Below, in pieces: positions 46,603 through 57,757 of a DNA stretch of 64,000 bases (within the stretch, counting starts at the first letter, position 1; each line of letters opens with the position of its first letter). A program made the position numbers and the translations under genes. Source of the DNA: Terana coerulea (lineage: Eukaryota > Basidiomycota > Agaricomycetes > Polyporales > Phanerochaetaceae). Where the stretch lies: the NCBI GenBank assembly GCA_024811115.1, contig JAKOGH010000103.1:105826-169825 (forward strand). The letters are read 5' to 3'. Below the pieces are notes generated by a model. The model was not told where the DNA came from, did no database searches, and saw only the letters and a list, made by a program, of their open reading frames with translations.

Positions 46603-49442
46603 TCAATTCGAGTTAGCGCAGCATGCACCGTCGCCGTTCGGGAATGCGGCGACGCTGCGTGAGTCGTTAGCCGGAGGAATATCCATCGCTGGGCTCTGCT
46701 TGAAGAAATGCACAGGCCTGAACAGCAGGTTCAAGTGCTCCATTGGCATCCTGCACCACAACAGTGATTAAATTCCCTTCTCCAGCATGAGATATAACGA
46801 GAGAGTACTCACACAGGCCAATCCTCGGGCCTCGGGATGTGTGTGACGCCAATTGTCAGGAAGAGCAGCACATCCTCGCCATCCAGGCTCTCGTCCTCCT
46901 TCGCCCAATACCGCACCAGAGTCGGGGTTCGGTGTCGCGCGAGCCGGGCACGTACTTTCCGCTCGGCCACACGCGCCCGCCCTTCGGGCCCTCCTTGTCC
47001 TTCACGACCCACAGCGCCTTGTTCGCCCACCCCGCGCGCTTCGCGACCCACGAGTCGTCGCGCGCCATCAGCGGCGTCACGCCGCCCTTGCCCATGATCG
47101 TGTACCCCGTCGGCTTTCCCGCTCACGGGGTGCCGCCGCCCGGGGTTCGTGATCGCCCATCGCCGGTCCGTCGCGAGCTCGAAGTCGCGCACGCCATCGC
47201 GCTGGTGCGCGATCCGGAACGCACGCGCTGTGAAGCCGTTACCGGCGTGGTTCTGCGCCGAGCCCGTCGGCGCGTCGAGCGGGACGATGTCCGTCTCGAC
47301 GACGGTATTCGAGAGACCGTCGATCATCGGGTCGACGCGGATGGAGAACATGTGCTGATGGTACTGTGCACTGACGCCGGGTGCGAGGGTGGTCGCGTAG
47401 GGACTCTCGCTCGGCCTCTTGGGGTCCTCTGCGTACACCTGTAAGATACCCGTGAGACGGATCTCTAACTCGACGTTGCCGTCTTGGTAGAACATGTAGT
47501 TGTAGATGTACTCTGAAAGCTGCTGTTAGGGCAGTATGCGGAATAGGGCATTGATGGGACATACCGTAGTTGGCCAGCGTACATATCATCTGCACGACCA
47601 AGCGACGAGCACGCACAGCGTGACCTCGTCCTCCAACACGGAAATCGGTATGTTTCCAGAGCAGCCCGGCATCCTCTTCATGGATGCAGATGACGTTCTT
47701 GATGACGAACGCCGAACCGTCGTGCTTCACGAACGCACCAGGCTACGCACGGATGGTCAGACCAGCCCCTATGGTGCGCGACGAGGAACGTACCAGGTAG
47801 TGGATTTGGCCGAGACAGTCGCATCCGAGCGTAAGCTCATTGGCCATCGTCCCCATGCCATACTCGCCGCTGTAGCCCATGTGAGATGAGGAGAATACGC
47901 CGACTTGTTATGTGACTCACGAGTCAAACGCAAATTTCCGCGGATGCGGGTGCTCCGGTGCTGCGTACGGGACGACCATCTCTGCGAGCGAGAGGCGATA
48001 GAAGATGGGACGGACGACGCCATCGTCGTTATACGTAACCGTCGAGATTACGATACCCTCGCGATGGTGGAAGGCTGTCCGTAATATCAGAAGGGCATTC
48101 ACTGCAAGACACAAACGTACACCCACAGATGTGCATCTTCCACTTCTGCCACTCCAGCTCGTTCCCGTTCATCTTGAAGCTCACGCCCTCAGGCTGCACG
48201 ACATGCAGCGGCTTGATGTCGTCCCGCATCTTGAACTCCTTGCCCTCCTTCTTCAGGTTCTCTTCGATCAGGTCCGGAAGGAAGTCGTTCAAGCCGAGCG
48301 GGGCGGGATGCGCTCCCGTTGAGAGGCTTTGAACGCGTCCTCCTTGAGGTCCGGAGGCGTGGTCTTGGTGCTTGTGAGCGCGGACTGCCCATTGCCTGAC
48401 TTGTGATGTTCGGGCGGGAAGTCGATGTGAATGACTTTCTGGGTGACGGAGTCGACGACTGGGATGAAGTCCTATGGCAGGCTGTCAGAGCCAGATTTAG
48501 GGGGCAGCAGATGGTGTTTTACCATCGGATGCGCGTAGAGGTTCTCATGTCGTCCCAATCGTGCGAACAGCAGGGCTTGCTGAATACGCTGTTTCTGAGG
48601 GAAACGTTCATCATAACCTGGTAGTATCGGTTGAAAGCATTTAGCCTAATGGGAAACACACAAGGTTAAGCTTGCTCACCAATGGCCCACCCATCCGCAC
48701 ACAACTGCTCTGGTTCGATGCCTGGGATGCCCGTTGGTATGGACAAGTAAATCTGCGATGAAATGCCACACGTACCAACATCCTTAGCGAGCTTCTTGAC
48801 CCGTTCGTCTGCACGAATGATGTCCTCGCACAATAAAAGCTCTTCCACCGAGATCTGCGGCTGCATACCTTCGGGTAGCTTGTCAATGGTCTCGACTTCC
48901 CACGTTTCGCCCTTGAGCGCCAGGATGGCATTAAATGAATTACTGCCAGACGGTTAGCGAGGAGAAATGAAGGCAGGCGAAACGCGCTCACCCAGAGACC
49001 GCGTCAACGAACTGGGAGCTTGGCTGTCAGCGCTCTCACGTTCTCGGAACATGTAATCATGGACGCACATCGACATCAGACTTCCTGACAATAGTCGGCG
49101 CAAGCTCCGGCTTCTCTCCCGTCTTCAGTGGAATGCCCAAGTACGCGAGCACGTCGCGCTTGGGCGGGGAAGCAGGCATGTCGTGATGAAGCGAATGGCC
49201 TTGATGTCTGTCTTCTCCGCAATGTATCGTCGCAAGTCCAGTGATATGGCCACGATCTATGTGCACTACATAGTTCAGGATCGCAGGTTATGGAGATTGC
49301 ATGGTGAGGCACTCGCCTCTTTCTCAGTCAAGTGGTCCAACGGGTGCTTGTATCCTGGCAGCGCCCCGGCCTTCTTATTCAACTCCGTGGCCGTGCCAGG
49401 AATACCATCTACTGACACTCCAACTGGGGCTTGGGCAGACAT
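46603..49442 (-). CDS. Copper-containing primary amine oxidase
   Basis: Copper amine oxidase: oxidises primary amines to aldehydes, releasing ammonia and hydrogen peroxide, with a self-made topaquinone cofactor. The start is most likely the ATG at 49442 (MSAQAPVGVSVDG). N-terminal sequence KHPLDHLTEKE is typical of the family. Mid-regions include EPEQLCADGWAIG and HIDFPPEHHKSG. The cofactor site NYEY is formed across a splice near 47565-47517 (LANY|EYIYNYMFYQDG); the first Tyr is the topaquinone precursor. Copper ligands lie in YHQHMFSIRVDP and, after the last intron, MPMEHLNLLFRPVHFF. The family GAYVAHDG-type substrate channel residues appear in altered form. Frame breaks: an extra T (plus strand) at 47115-47117 and one missing G at 46924-46927. 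No clear secretion signal, so it may be peroxisomal or cytosolic. Confidence 0.88.
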
Positions 49443-50671
49443 CGTGTGTAGTTTCTTGGACTTCTGGTATGAATCGACGCTATGCAAGCTGTTCTAGACG
49501 CTGCAGAACGTGCCGGCAGAGGGTGAGAGCCGACTTGGGGGTGCCCGATGGTAGGAAAGGCTTTATATTCATATGAGCAGCGTCAGAGAGATACGCATGA
49601 CCGGCTGACCTGAGATTCGCCCTTGTGGCTTAGCGCTATCAGAGCCTGTCAACGCCCCTGCCTTCTGCTTCGGCCTCGTTTTCGCGATATGAAAAATTGC
49701 TCTGCCGCTCCAATTTATTTAAGACCGATTGCACCGAAGAAAATGAGTAAATGGTATCACTGAAAGCCTGTGAAAGGGGCCCCAAAAGCGCGATACGTCC
49801 GTTACAACGCAGGCCTGGAAGATGGAAAGAGGAGAGAGGGAAGAGGCCAAGGCCGTCCTTGCATAATGGGCGGTTATGAATTCGCAATCGGCTGTATAGA
49901 CCGGGTCCGAGTGCGCGAGATAGAGTGTGTACGGCATCGAAGGCAAATGCATGGCCTGGCTTCTCGAGCTGTCGCCAGAATTTCCTGACTCGTCGTCATC
50001 TTAGTCGAAGGCAAAGGCGCGCGATGTTCAGACCAAGATTAAGCCGTCTTGCGGAAGGTCGTTCGTTGGGGCTATATGCGTATGACCCTAAACAACCAAG
50101 AGAGAGAGAGAAAACAGAAAACAGGAATATCAGTTGTGGGAGCACGGGTCTATCAGGGGCCAGCAGGTGGGAAGTGATGACACGGAGCTTCCAAGGAGCA
50201 CACGCAGAGGGTAACGCAAACGTGGGAGTAGGATATTGGCAAGGTGAGAAACTGCCTTGAAATATTGCACGCATATAGCCACTGTGAGATTACTCGCCCG
50301 ACAACTGTTCAACGGTTGCTTGCATAATTTCGAGACATGCCAGAACGATGGCACGCTTGAGACGATGTCCGCTTTGATCATTCAATGGTCGTGGCAGCAT
50401 ACGATGAAAAAGCGAGCATTGGGGTGTGTGTTATCGGACTATGCTTTCGGGAGTACGTCTGAGTCTATGGATACTGAGATTGGCAAGGCGGAGGGAGTAG
50501 ACTGTAGGAGAAGATGCGCTCGTTTGGTGCTGGTCGCTGCTTGGGAGTCTGGACTCTGCCGAGGACGGCGTTCTCCTTGTCACGTCCCACGTGGGCAGCC
50601 CGTCACCATCACGGCTTTCGGCTGTTTCGTGACGTCACGGCACGAGTCGTGGGAGTATTTTTCGTTGCGCC
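49443..50671. other. Intergenic, no recognised gene
   Basis: Upstream of the amine oxidase. Contains a purine-rich stretch (GAGAGAGAGA near 50101) and short frames only. Confidence 0.45.
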
Positions 50672-51267
50672 ACAATGCCCGAATCAGAAGTTGCGCCTTC
50701 CGATTCATCGTGCCAGCGAACATCCAAGAAGCTCATGCGTAATCTCGGTACGCTGTCAGTTCACAGCTTGGAGCTCATTTGCAGCATGCCTGCGGCGTGC
50801 GTAAGCTGTAAAACCTATGTTAACTAACTTTCAATTTTAGTAGGCTCAAGGCAACTTGAAGCTATGCTTTATGCCCCGCCAGACGTTACCGACTCGGATG
50901 TTGCAATGTCGGGTCGCTAGCCTGCCCCGGAAGCGGATGGTGAGAACTTTCGAAGCGGTTGCAAGTCCTCTACATTCGATCCAGACTCCGTAGAGTTGAT
51001 CCACCTGTGGCCACCTGGGACGTTGTTTCGCCGTCCAACAATCATCACCGAACAACGGTTAACGGTGAGTCTCACATATTCACAGCATTTGTTGGCTCAG
51101 CGAGACTCACATGTATGGTAGTGCTAACTTTTCTACAGCGTTTTAAGCGCAGGTCTCAGCTCCATCAAGGTAGTAGGGAGCCCCATGTCAAGACTCGGAG
51201 TCCAGTCTCTCGATACCATTCTGGCATCCTGCTTTCCGGGGCTTACAACATGCGATCACTCGCATAG
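50672..51267 (+). pseudogene. Possible spliced gene, interrupted, unrecognised
   Basis: From an ATG near 50675 the sequence reads MPESEVAPSDSSCQRTSKKL, then a good intron (GTACGC to TTTTAG, with TTAACTAAC) and LEAMLYAPPDVTDSDVAMSGR. A TAG follows directly, after which the same frame continues PAPEADGENFRSGCKSSTFD and LIHLWPPGTLFRRPTIITE. A further intron begins GTGAGT, has GCTAAC and ends CTACAG, leading to a basic end stopping at 51267. The in-frame TAG at about 50920 makes it a pseudogene, a misread site, or an exon boundary that I could not place. No family recognised. Confidence 0.35.
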
Positions 51268-51892
51268 AAGCCTCACTCAAGTCACTGACAGCCGTACGCA
51301 TTGCTTAATTTCACAGATCACCGGCGACGTCCGGCGTGATACTCGAGCGAGCTGCGGTGCCCCGGCGGGTAGTCCCAAAACGACGGGCACGACAAATACT
51401 TCGACTGTGATGCGCCTCGACTCAGGTTGCACGCGAGGGGAGAAGAAGCGGTTGTTACGCTGAGTTGGCGAGTTGGACGCACGTTGACTCTCCCTCAGAA
51501 TGATCGGCATAGCTGACGCAACTTATGCAGTGCATTGCTTCCGTGGGCCCACCCGGCAATTACGGAAGAAGATTCAGGATCGCGTGGGCATGCCGGAAAC
51601 GGGGTGCATTATGTAGCTATTCTGCGCCTCTGATATGTCCTCGGGTGACCCGGAGTCCGCGCTGCTTCACGTATACTTACGACAATCCAAGTTTCATCCC
51701 GCCCCTTATGGAGTCTACCGTCGCCGAAGATTCACAATCCTCGCCGCCTGCGCTGTCGCCGGCACCATGATTTGTAGACCGGAGGAGGCTCAGCGTATAA
51801 ATAATGCGCACGTTATGGAGTGGAGAGACATTGGCTTCCTTCCACCCCTCTCTCGAACTCAAGTATCGACAGGTTCGGCCGAGCGAATAAAA
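51268..51892. other. Region before the P450, no clear gene
   Basis: One possible small frame (MIGIADATYAVHCFRGPTRQ at about 51500-51610) and intron-like motifs, but nothing assignable. Includes the P450 promoter. Confidence 0.4.
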
Positions 51893-53776
51893 ATGTCTTC
51901 CGCCGTTCATGACATCGGCACACTCACTGTCCTTTCTACCCTCGCGGCGGCACTCTACGCTGTCATTCATGCGTTCAAATTCTTCGGGCGCAGTGGCAAG
52001 ATCCCGCATGGTCCGAGGGGCGTACCCATCCTCGGTATGACTTCCCTCCCGTGTTTTTCCCCATATACTGATGTTTTGTTCCATGCAGGGTCGTTCCCAT
52101 TCTTGACGAAGTATCCTGAACTGGTCCTTCACAGATGGGCGAATAAATTCGGCCCGCTGTACTCCATGTGGCTCGGCGAACAGCTCTTCGTCGTCATATC
52201 CGACCCCCAGATTGCCAAGGACCTCCTCACCACCAACGGCGCCATTTTTTCGTCACGCAAGGACTATTACATGAAGTCCAAGATTATCTTCGTGGGCCGA
52301 GGCATCACAGCCACGCCGTACAACGATACTTGGTACGCAGCTAACTCCGTACGACACGCTTGATCTCTGACGTACCATGCACACAGGAGAAAGCATCGCC
52401 GGTTAGCTGCTCAATACTTGAACAACAAAGCCGTAGCGCATTACGCGTCTGGGCTTGAGCTGGAGGTATCTGACATGCTGAGGAACTTGTACACCAAGGG
52501 ACACGCCGGCGAAACCCCCATCAACCCACAACCGCACGCAGGGCGCACCTCGCTGAACAACATCCTTACCATTGCCTTTGGCACCCGCACCGATACCATC
52601 GACCACCCTCTAGTGACGAACTGGCTCAAGCTCTCGAGAATTTATGTACGCTTTCCTTGGAACTATCAGGCGCACAGTATGCTAATTATGCGGCTATCCA
52701 GGAACTGCAGCAGCCCAGTCTCCAACCTCGTCGACTTCGTGCCCTTCTTGCGCAACTTCCCCAACTGGACGATGGTCAACCGCGGCAAGCGGCTGCATCA
52801 GGCCATGGTCGACACCTGCAGCGGGCTCATCAACGACATCGACCGCCGCATGAAGGCCGGCGAGGACGTCCCAGACTGCATGGCGAAGCACCTGCTGACG
52901 GTGCAGGCACAGGAGGGCCTCGACGACCTCGACATCGTCTTCCTGTGCTGCGCGTTCATGATCGGCGGCGTCGAGACCACATCCTCGATCAAGCAGTGGT
53001 TTGCGGCGCACATTCCCGCGTTCCCCGAGATGCAGGCACGCGCGCAGGCGGAGATCGACGAGGTCGTCGGGCGGGATCGCCTTCCGAACGCGGCAGACAA
53101 AAAGAATCTGCCTTACACCCGGGCTATCATCAAGGTCGGAACAAGTCTCCTGTTACAGTGGTTTTGTCGATTGACGTGAGGCACAGGAAATTGGACGCGT
53201 ACACAACCCGTTCTGGCTCGGTAACCCTCACAGGAGCACCGAGGACTTTACGTATCGCGGACAGTTCATTCCAAAAGGGCACGCAGATTATCGTCAACAG
53301 CTACACCATACACCACGACCCTGCAAGGTATCCTGAGCCCGAGACGTTCAACGTGCGTGCACGCATTCCATCCCCGTTTTAGTGGGCGCCACACTGAACG
53401 TCATGTCCAAACAGCCTGATCGTTACCTCGGCGACGAGCACTCGAGCGCCGAGTCCGCCAACCTCAAGGACCCCTACCAGCGCGATCACTGGATGTTCGG
53501 TGCCGGGTAAGATCCCCAAACATTTCTATCCGCGTTTCTCTCAAATCGCTGACTGTATTGCCATACAGCCGGCGTATCTGCCCCGCCATATCGCTCGCCG
53601 AGCGGGAAATCTTCTTGGCTATCTCGGGTCTGCTGTGGGCGTTCGACATGCGGGAGCTCCCTGGCGAGCCCATTGACTTGAAGGAGTACGACGGTCTTTC
53701 TGGCCGGTCGCCTGTGCCGTTCCGCATCAAAATGATTCCTCGCGACAGCAAGGTCAAGGAGGTCCTTCGCCTCTGA
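51893..53776 (+). CDS. Cytochrome P450 monooxygenase
   Basis: Membrane-anchored haem monooxygenase using electrons from P450 reductase. The N-terminus has a single membrane anchor (TVLSTLAAALYAVIHAFKFF) followed by the hinge KIPHGPRGVPILG. The I-helix is AFMIGGVETTSS, the K-helix ExxR is EIGR, then FNPDRYLGDEH, and the haem-binding loop is MFGAGRRICPA with the cysteine ligand. Early introns are consistent in phase (GVPIL|GSFPFLTKYP, DT|WRKHRRLAAQYL). Two frame breaks: near 52640, where GAGAATTTAT lacks two bases needed for SREFMNC, and an extra A at 53273-53276 before GTQIIVNSYTIHHDP. The pattern resembles the CYP5144/CYP5150-type fungal families, but I cannot assign a family. The substrate is unknown. 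Confidence 0.88.
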
Positions 53777-54405
53777 ACGCTTTGTCTCTCGCCAAACCGC
53801 TAATTTAGATATAGACTACAATAACGGTGCTGCATATTCTACCACACATTCTTTTTTTGTATATACTCTGACTCTCCTTACTAAGTACGCATGCCGCCTT
53901 GCTAGTCGGGGCATTATTCACCAGGCTTTACTGGCCTTTAGTAGCTAGCAATATTAATTGACTACATAGTACACTGAGCCTTACAGCTCATTTCGTTCAT
54001 TACAATTTCCTGCTTTTATGAAACCCTCGACTTGCGCCTTTTATATATGTTTCATACAGGCAAAAGGCTTCAATAATATTTACCGACTTGAAGCACTGAA
54101 GGTCCCGGTCCCGGGACCAGAAAGTATCCACGTGGCTGCGGCTGTTAACGCCCGTCGGGCGTTGCGTCACGCCGCAGCCTGTTGGTGAACCGTGGGAACA
54201 TACGCCTCACCTCCGCTTCACCGTGGTCGCTCCAACGACCGCTCCACAACGCTCGGGGTTCCTGGAAGGTCCGCCACCTTTCGGGCAATTTTCAACTGAT
54301 GGCACAGCATCCAAGGCTCCCAAGCCACAAAGCTATCTCTGAGACGCCGGACGACGTCATAGATCGTGCCGCAAGACCCGTAAAATGAATTCATTGTGGA
54401 GGGGC
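53777..54405. other. Intergenic, P450 / small membrane protein
   Basis: AT-rich at first, with a palindromic GGTCCCGGTCCCGGGACC stretch near 54101-54118. No gene seen. Confidence 0.5.
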
Positions 54406-54412
54406 TATATAA
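54406..54412 (+). promoter_or_regulatory. TATA box of small membrane protein gene
   Basis: TATATAA lies 102 bases upstream of the start codon, followed by a CA/CT-rich leader (ACACACACTTCACCCACCCA). Confidence 0.5.
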
Positions 54413-54513
54413 GTGGAGAGGTGCGCTGTGCTTGCTCCTCAGAACACACACTTCACCCACCCATCTCAACAACCACTCCCCGAACCACTTTCCAAACCAC
54501 TCAATCACACAAC

Positions 54514-54860
54514 ATGGTGAGTAGATCCTTTGCAACCAAAGCATCTCAGGACTTCACTGACTTGTGTACGCACAGGGCTCTATCGTCTCAGCTATTGGCG
54601 GCGGAATCAACGCCATCATCTCTGCCATTGCCAATGTCATCATGACCATCGTCGGTGCCATTGTCACCGTAAGTTCACACCTTCCTCGCAGTGGTGCGCG
54701 ATGATGTTGACCATCTTCATTCCAGGTCATTGTCACAATCATCGATGTCATTATCGACATCCTCTGCTGCAACTGCTTCGGCGGACGCACGCGTCGGACG
54801 GGCACACACAGATTCGGGCGTCGGCGAGGGTATGGAGCGACGGGGACGACCACGTACTAG
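54514..54860 (+). CDS. Small Ile/Val-rich membrane protein with ATG-only first exon
   Basis: A 77-residue protein of a type recurrent but uncharacterised in agaricomycetes. Exon 1 is just the ATG (54514-54516); exon 2 is 54576-54668 and exon 3 is 54726-54860, phases consistent. The sequence begins MGSIVSAIGGGINAIISAIA, giving Gly2 with Ser6, a good N-myristoylation context. A continuous hydrophobic stretch of isoleucine, valine and alanine (residues 4-45) ends in ILCCNCFGG, with cysteines that could be palmitoylated. The tail is basic and glycine-rich (RTRRTGTHRFGRRRGYGATG). The layout suggests a lipid-anchored or hairpin membrane protein. Function unknown. Confidence 0.75.
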
Positions 54861-55194
54861 AGCGCAACACACCTCCGTTCACGACACTCATGACACCACA
54901 ACGCTCTTCGATCGTCGCATATAATCCATGATACCCTTGTACTCTACCCTATAATTCGGTGTATTTCTATGTGAACAGGATAACTTTTTGCTAGACTTCA
55001 CGCTCAAAGTGACCGTTATGAGGAAGGGACTCGATGTGAAGCTGTTCGTTTGCGGCAAGGTCACTGTGCACTCAGCTACTACTAGCCATAGCCAACAGGT
55101 CCAGATTGCACGACAAAGTATGATCCATGTTTCTTCATATATTTACATGTTCTCCATTGCAATTTCGAACACTAACCGGCGCGTTTTCGAGGCT
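54861..55194. other. Convergent intergenic region
   Basis: Between the small membrane protein gene and the end of the first BCS1-like gene. Nothing recognised. The last 100 bases resemble the 3' flank of the second BCS1-like gene. Confidence 0.5.
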
Positions 55195-56781
55195 TCAGAA
55201 ATTGACACCGGCGTGGGCAAAGCTCCCTGCACCGCCTACCGGCCTAGCCTGCATCACCCTCGTTATCATTCCACCAACCCCAGCCCCGGCACCCGTCTTC
55301 GCTTTCTCCTCCTTCTCGACATCGTCCTTGGACCTCAGGATCTGCGTCGCCAGGTACTCGACCTGCTTCATGAGCAGCGCCTCGAGGGTGTCCGCCGGGA
55401 CCTCGTGGCCCGCCTGCCGCAGCGACTTGTCATGTGCCATCCGTAGCAGGAACGACACGAACCTACAGGAAGGCTGTCAGCGAGAGGTTGGTCATATGAG
55501 AAAGAAGAGACGTACAGTTCCTTCAAGAACGCGAACGACCAGCCTTCGGTCTTCTCGGCAACTTCGACCGCAACGTCTTCAGGCTTCTCGAAGCTCGCGC
55601 CGCCGGTGCCCTGGAGTGCATTGACCTTGTTCAGCCACTTCGCGGCAAAGGCTTTGCGTAGCTCAGGAGAGGGAAGGGAGAAGTTGTACTTGACGTCGAA
55701 GCGGGACGGGCGGTTGAGGATGGCGTCGTCGATGCGCTCGGGATGGTTCGTGGTAGCGATAGTCAGAATCCCGTCATTGTCTGCCTGTGATACTGTCAGC
55801 GTCATTCAGGGGAGGAGTCCGGACTGTCGGAGCTCACCAGTCCATCGAGCTCGTTAAGGAAGAAAGAACGGGCTTCGGGTGTCACCATCGCATCAAGGTC
55901 TTCCAGGATGAGGATACACGGGGAATGCTGGCGTGCATGTTCAAAGATCGAGCGAATGCCTTGCTCGGGGCCCTGGATAACGCTTTCAGTATTTTATTCC
56001 ACCTCAGGTTGAAAGACAAACATACCATACGAGTCACAAAAGACTTCACATACAGCGGCGTACCCTTGATTTCGTTCAGCAACGCCTTGATAGACTCGGT
56101 CTTCCCGTTTCCAGGCGGACCGAGGAGCAAGATCCCGCGCTTCCACGTGATGCCCAACGAAGCATACACCTCCTTGCTCGCGAAGAACGTCTGCGTGTCA
56201 CGGCGCAGCCCATCCTTGAACTTCTCATCCAGCACCACTTCGTCCCACTTCGCGTTCGCTACCGCCTTGTAAAGCTGCTTGCTCTTGCTCCAGTGCCCGC
56301 CCTCGAACACCCAGATCTCCTCCTTCAGCTCGTTCGCCCACTTGTACACCGCGTCGCAGAGTGCCGTGCCCACTGTGTCGTCCGCGCCGGAGAACACGAT
56401 GTGGTACAACGTGTAGCTTTGGCGGTCGAGCGTCCACGAGGCCTTGTATACGAGGAAGTCGGTGGCCTCGTACGTGAACTTGGACACGCCGGCAATGGCG
56501 TTCGTGTACGTGCGACGGGCCTCGGTGTCGTAGTGCACGAGACTGTGCGTCTCGGCTTCGACGATCGTTGGGATCACGTTGATGGTGGCGAGGTACGCAG
56601 AGAGCGGGAACGTGCCATCCCAGCAAGACACGACCGACAAGTGCTGCGAGTTGGGATGTTGATTTTTGAGATACTTGATGAGGTTGAGCTGAGGATTGGG
56701 TACGGGAGTGTTCAGTTGCGCATCGAGGGCAGCCGCGAATGAAACAGTAGCAGTGGCGGGGCGTCCGAAGGCGAAAGACAT
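55195..56781 (-). CDS. BCS1-like AAA ATPase, copy 1
   Basis: AAA-family ATPase of the BCS1-like group expanded in basidiomycetes. The start is the ATG at 56781 ([15 protein letters not shown]). The N-terminal half has the BCS1-like region ([40 protein letters not shown]) with no obvious membrane span, so unlike true mitochondrial Bcs1 it may be soluble. The AAA core follows: Walker [11 protein letters not shown], an intron, Walker [13 protein letters not shown], a second intron, the sensor-1 region [20 protein letters not shown] and arginine-finger segment [13 protein letters not shown]-terminal helical lid ends in SFAHAGVNF. All splice phases checked agree and no frame break was found. Tandem paralogue at 57758. 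Confidence 0.85.
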
Positions 56782-57757
56782 GGCTGTAGTGAGATGAGTC
56801 CTCGCACTCCAGTCTCTGTATCCTTTTAACTGGACCTCTAAGACGCCCTGGCTCAACTTGCTCTCGCCGCAGCGCCTAGTGATAAGGTCCTATCTTGCAG
56901 TCGAGTCAATCGAAGGTAGCCCGCATGTACTATGGCCACATTTTCCTACGGAGAAGGTCATGTTGCCAAATTCGATGCGGCGCAGCCAATGACAAGACGT
57001 CCTCGGGGCGACAGCAGGCTGTTCTGACTGACGAGGAGTCAGGAATGCATCTCCGGCAAGCACGTATCATAGACCGCAGGCACTTCTGAGATGGTTCCGC
57101 AGCGCAACAGGACCACAGTGCTGTGGAAATGTTGATGTGAGCACTGCGTAAAGTAGGAAAGTCCCCAAGTAGCGATAACCTGACTCACGTGCTCGTTCCG
57201 AAACCATAAGCTGAGAGCCAAATTCAATCTGACAATACTTTGTGAAGCGAATTGGCGAGCTGAATCTGGTCATATCGTCAACACAGATATGCGGAACTAC
57301 GATGCCACCTTTGACTCAAAAGTCCAGAGCTGTGAAGCGGATGAACCAGTCAACATATGAAGTGGTTCTGAATTTGTGGTGGTGGTCGAGGAAGAAGAGC
57401 GGCAGTGCTCTGGCGCACCGGGAACGGCCCGAGGTTCTGTAATAAGCGCCCTTCCTCTGCCGCGCGGCATCCTATGGCATGGCCGGGCACCTGGCGCGTT
57501 CAGTGCTTCCAACTTCGTCTCTCCGGTGTCCTTCTGCCAGAGGGCAGTCAATGGGATGAGTGCCTGATGATATAGGAGGCATTGGCTTCCCGCCTAGTGG
57601 ATGCTCCTTACAAAACAGAAAAAAGCTGACACTTGGCCAGCCATAATCAACAGGTCAACTACAACCACAAAATATGGTCCACATATATTTCCTTCTTTGT
57701 GCACAGATACTCTACCGTAACTCCAAACGCCTTACATACCGGTGTACCTTCGAGACT
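56782..57757. other. Intergenic between BCS1-like paralogues
   Basis: The first 430 bases match the upstream region of the second copy (59344-59765), so the promoter was duplicated with the gene. A repeat unit at 57085-57209 is listed separately. The rest holds short frames only. Confidence 0.6.

Noticed and set aside
46837..47444. Plus-strand frames of 86-201 codons
   Set aside because: They are antisense shadows of the copper amine oxidase exons, which carry the family motifs.
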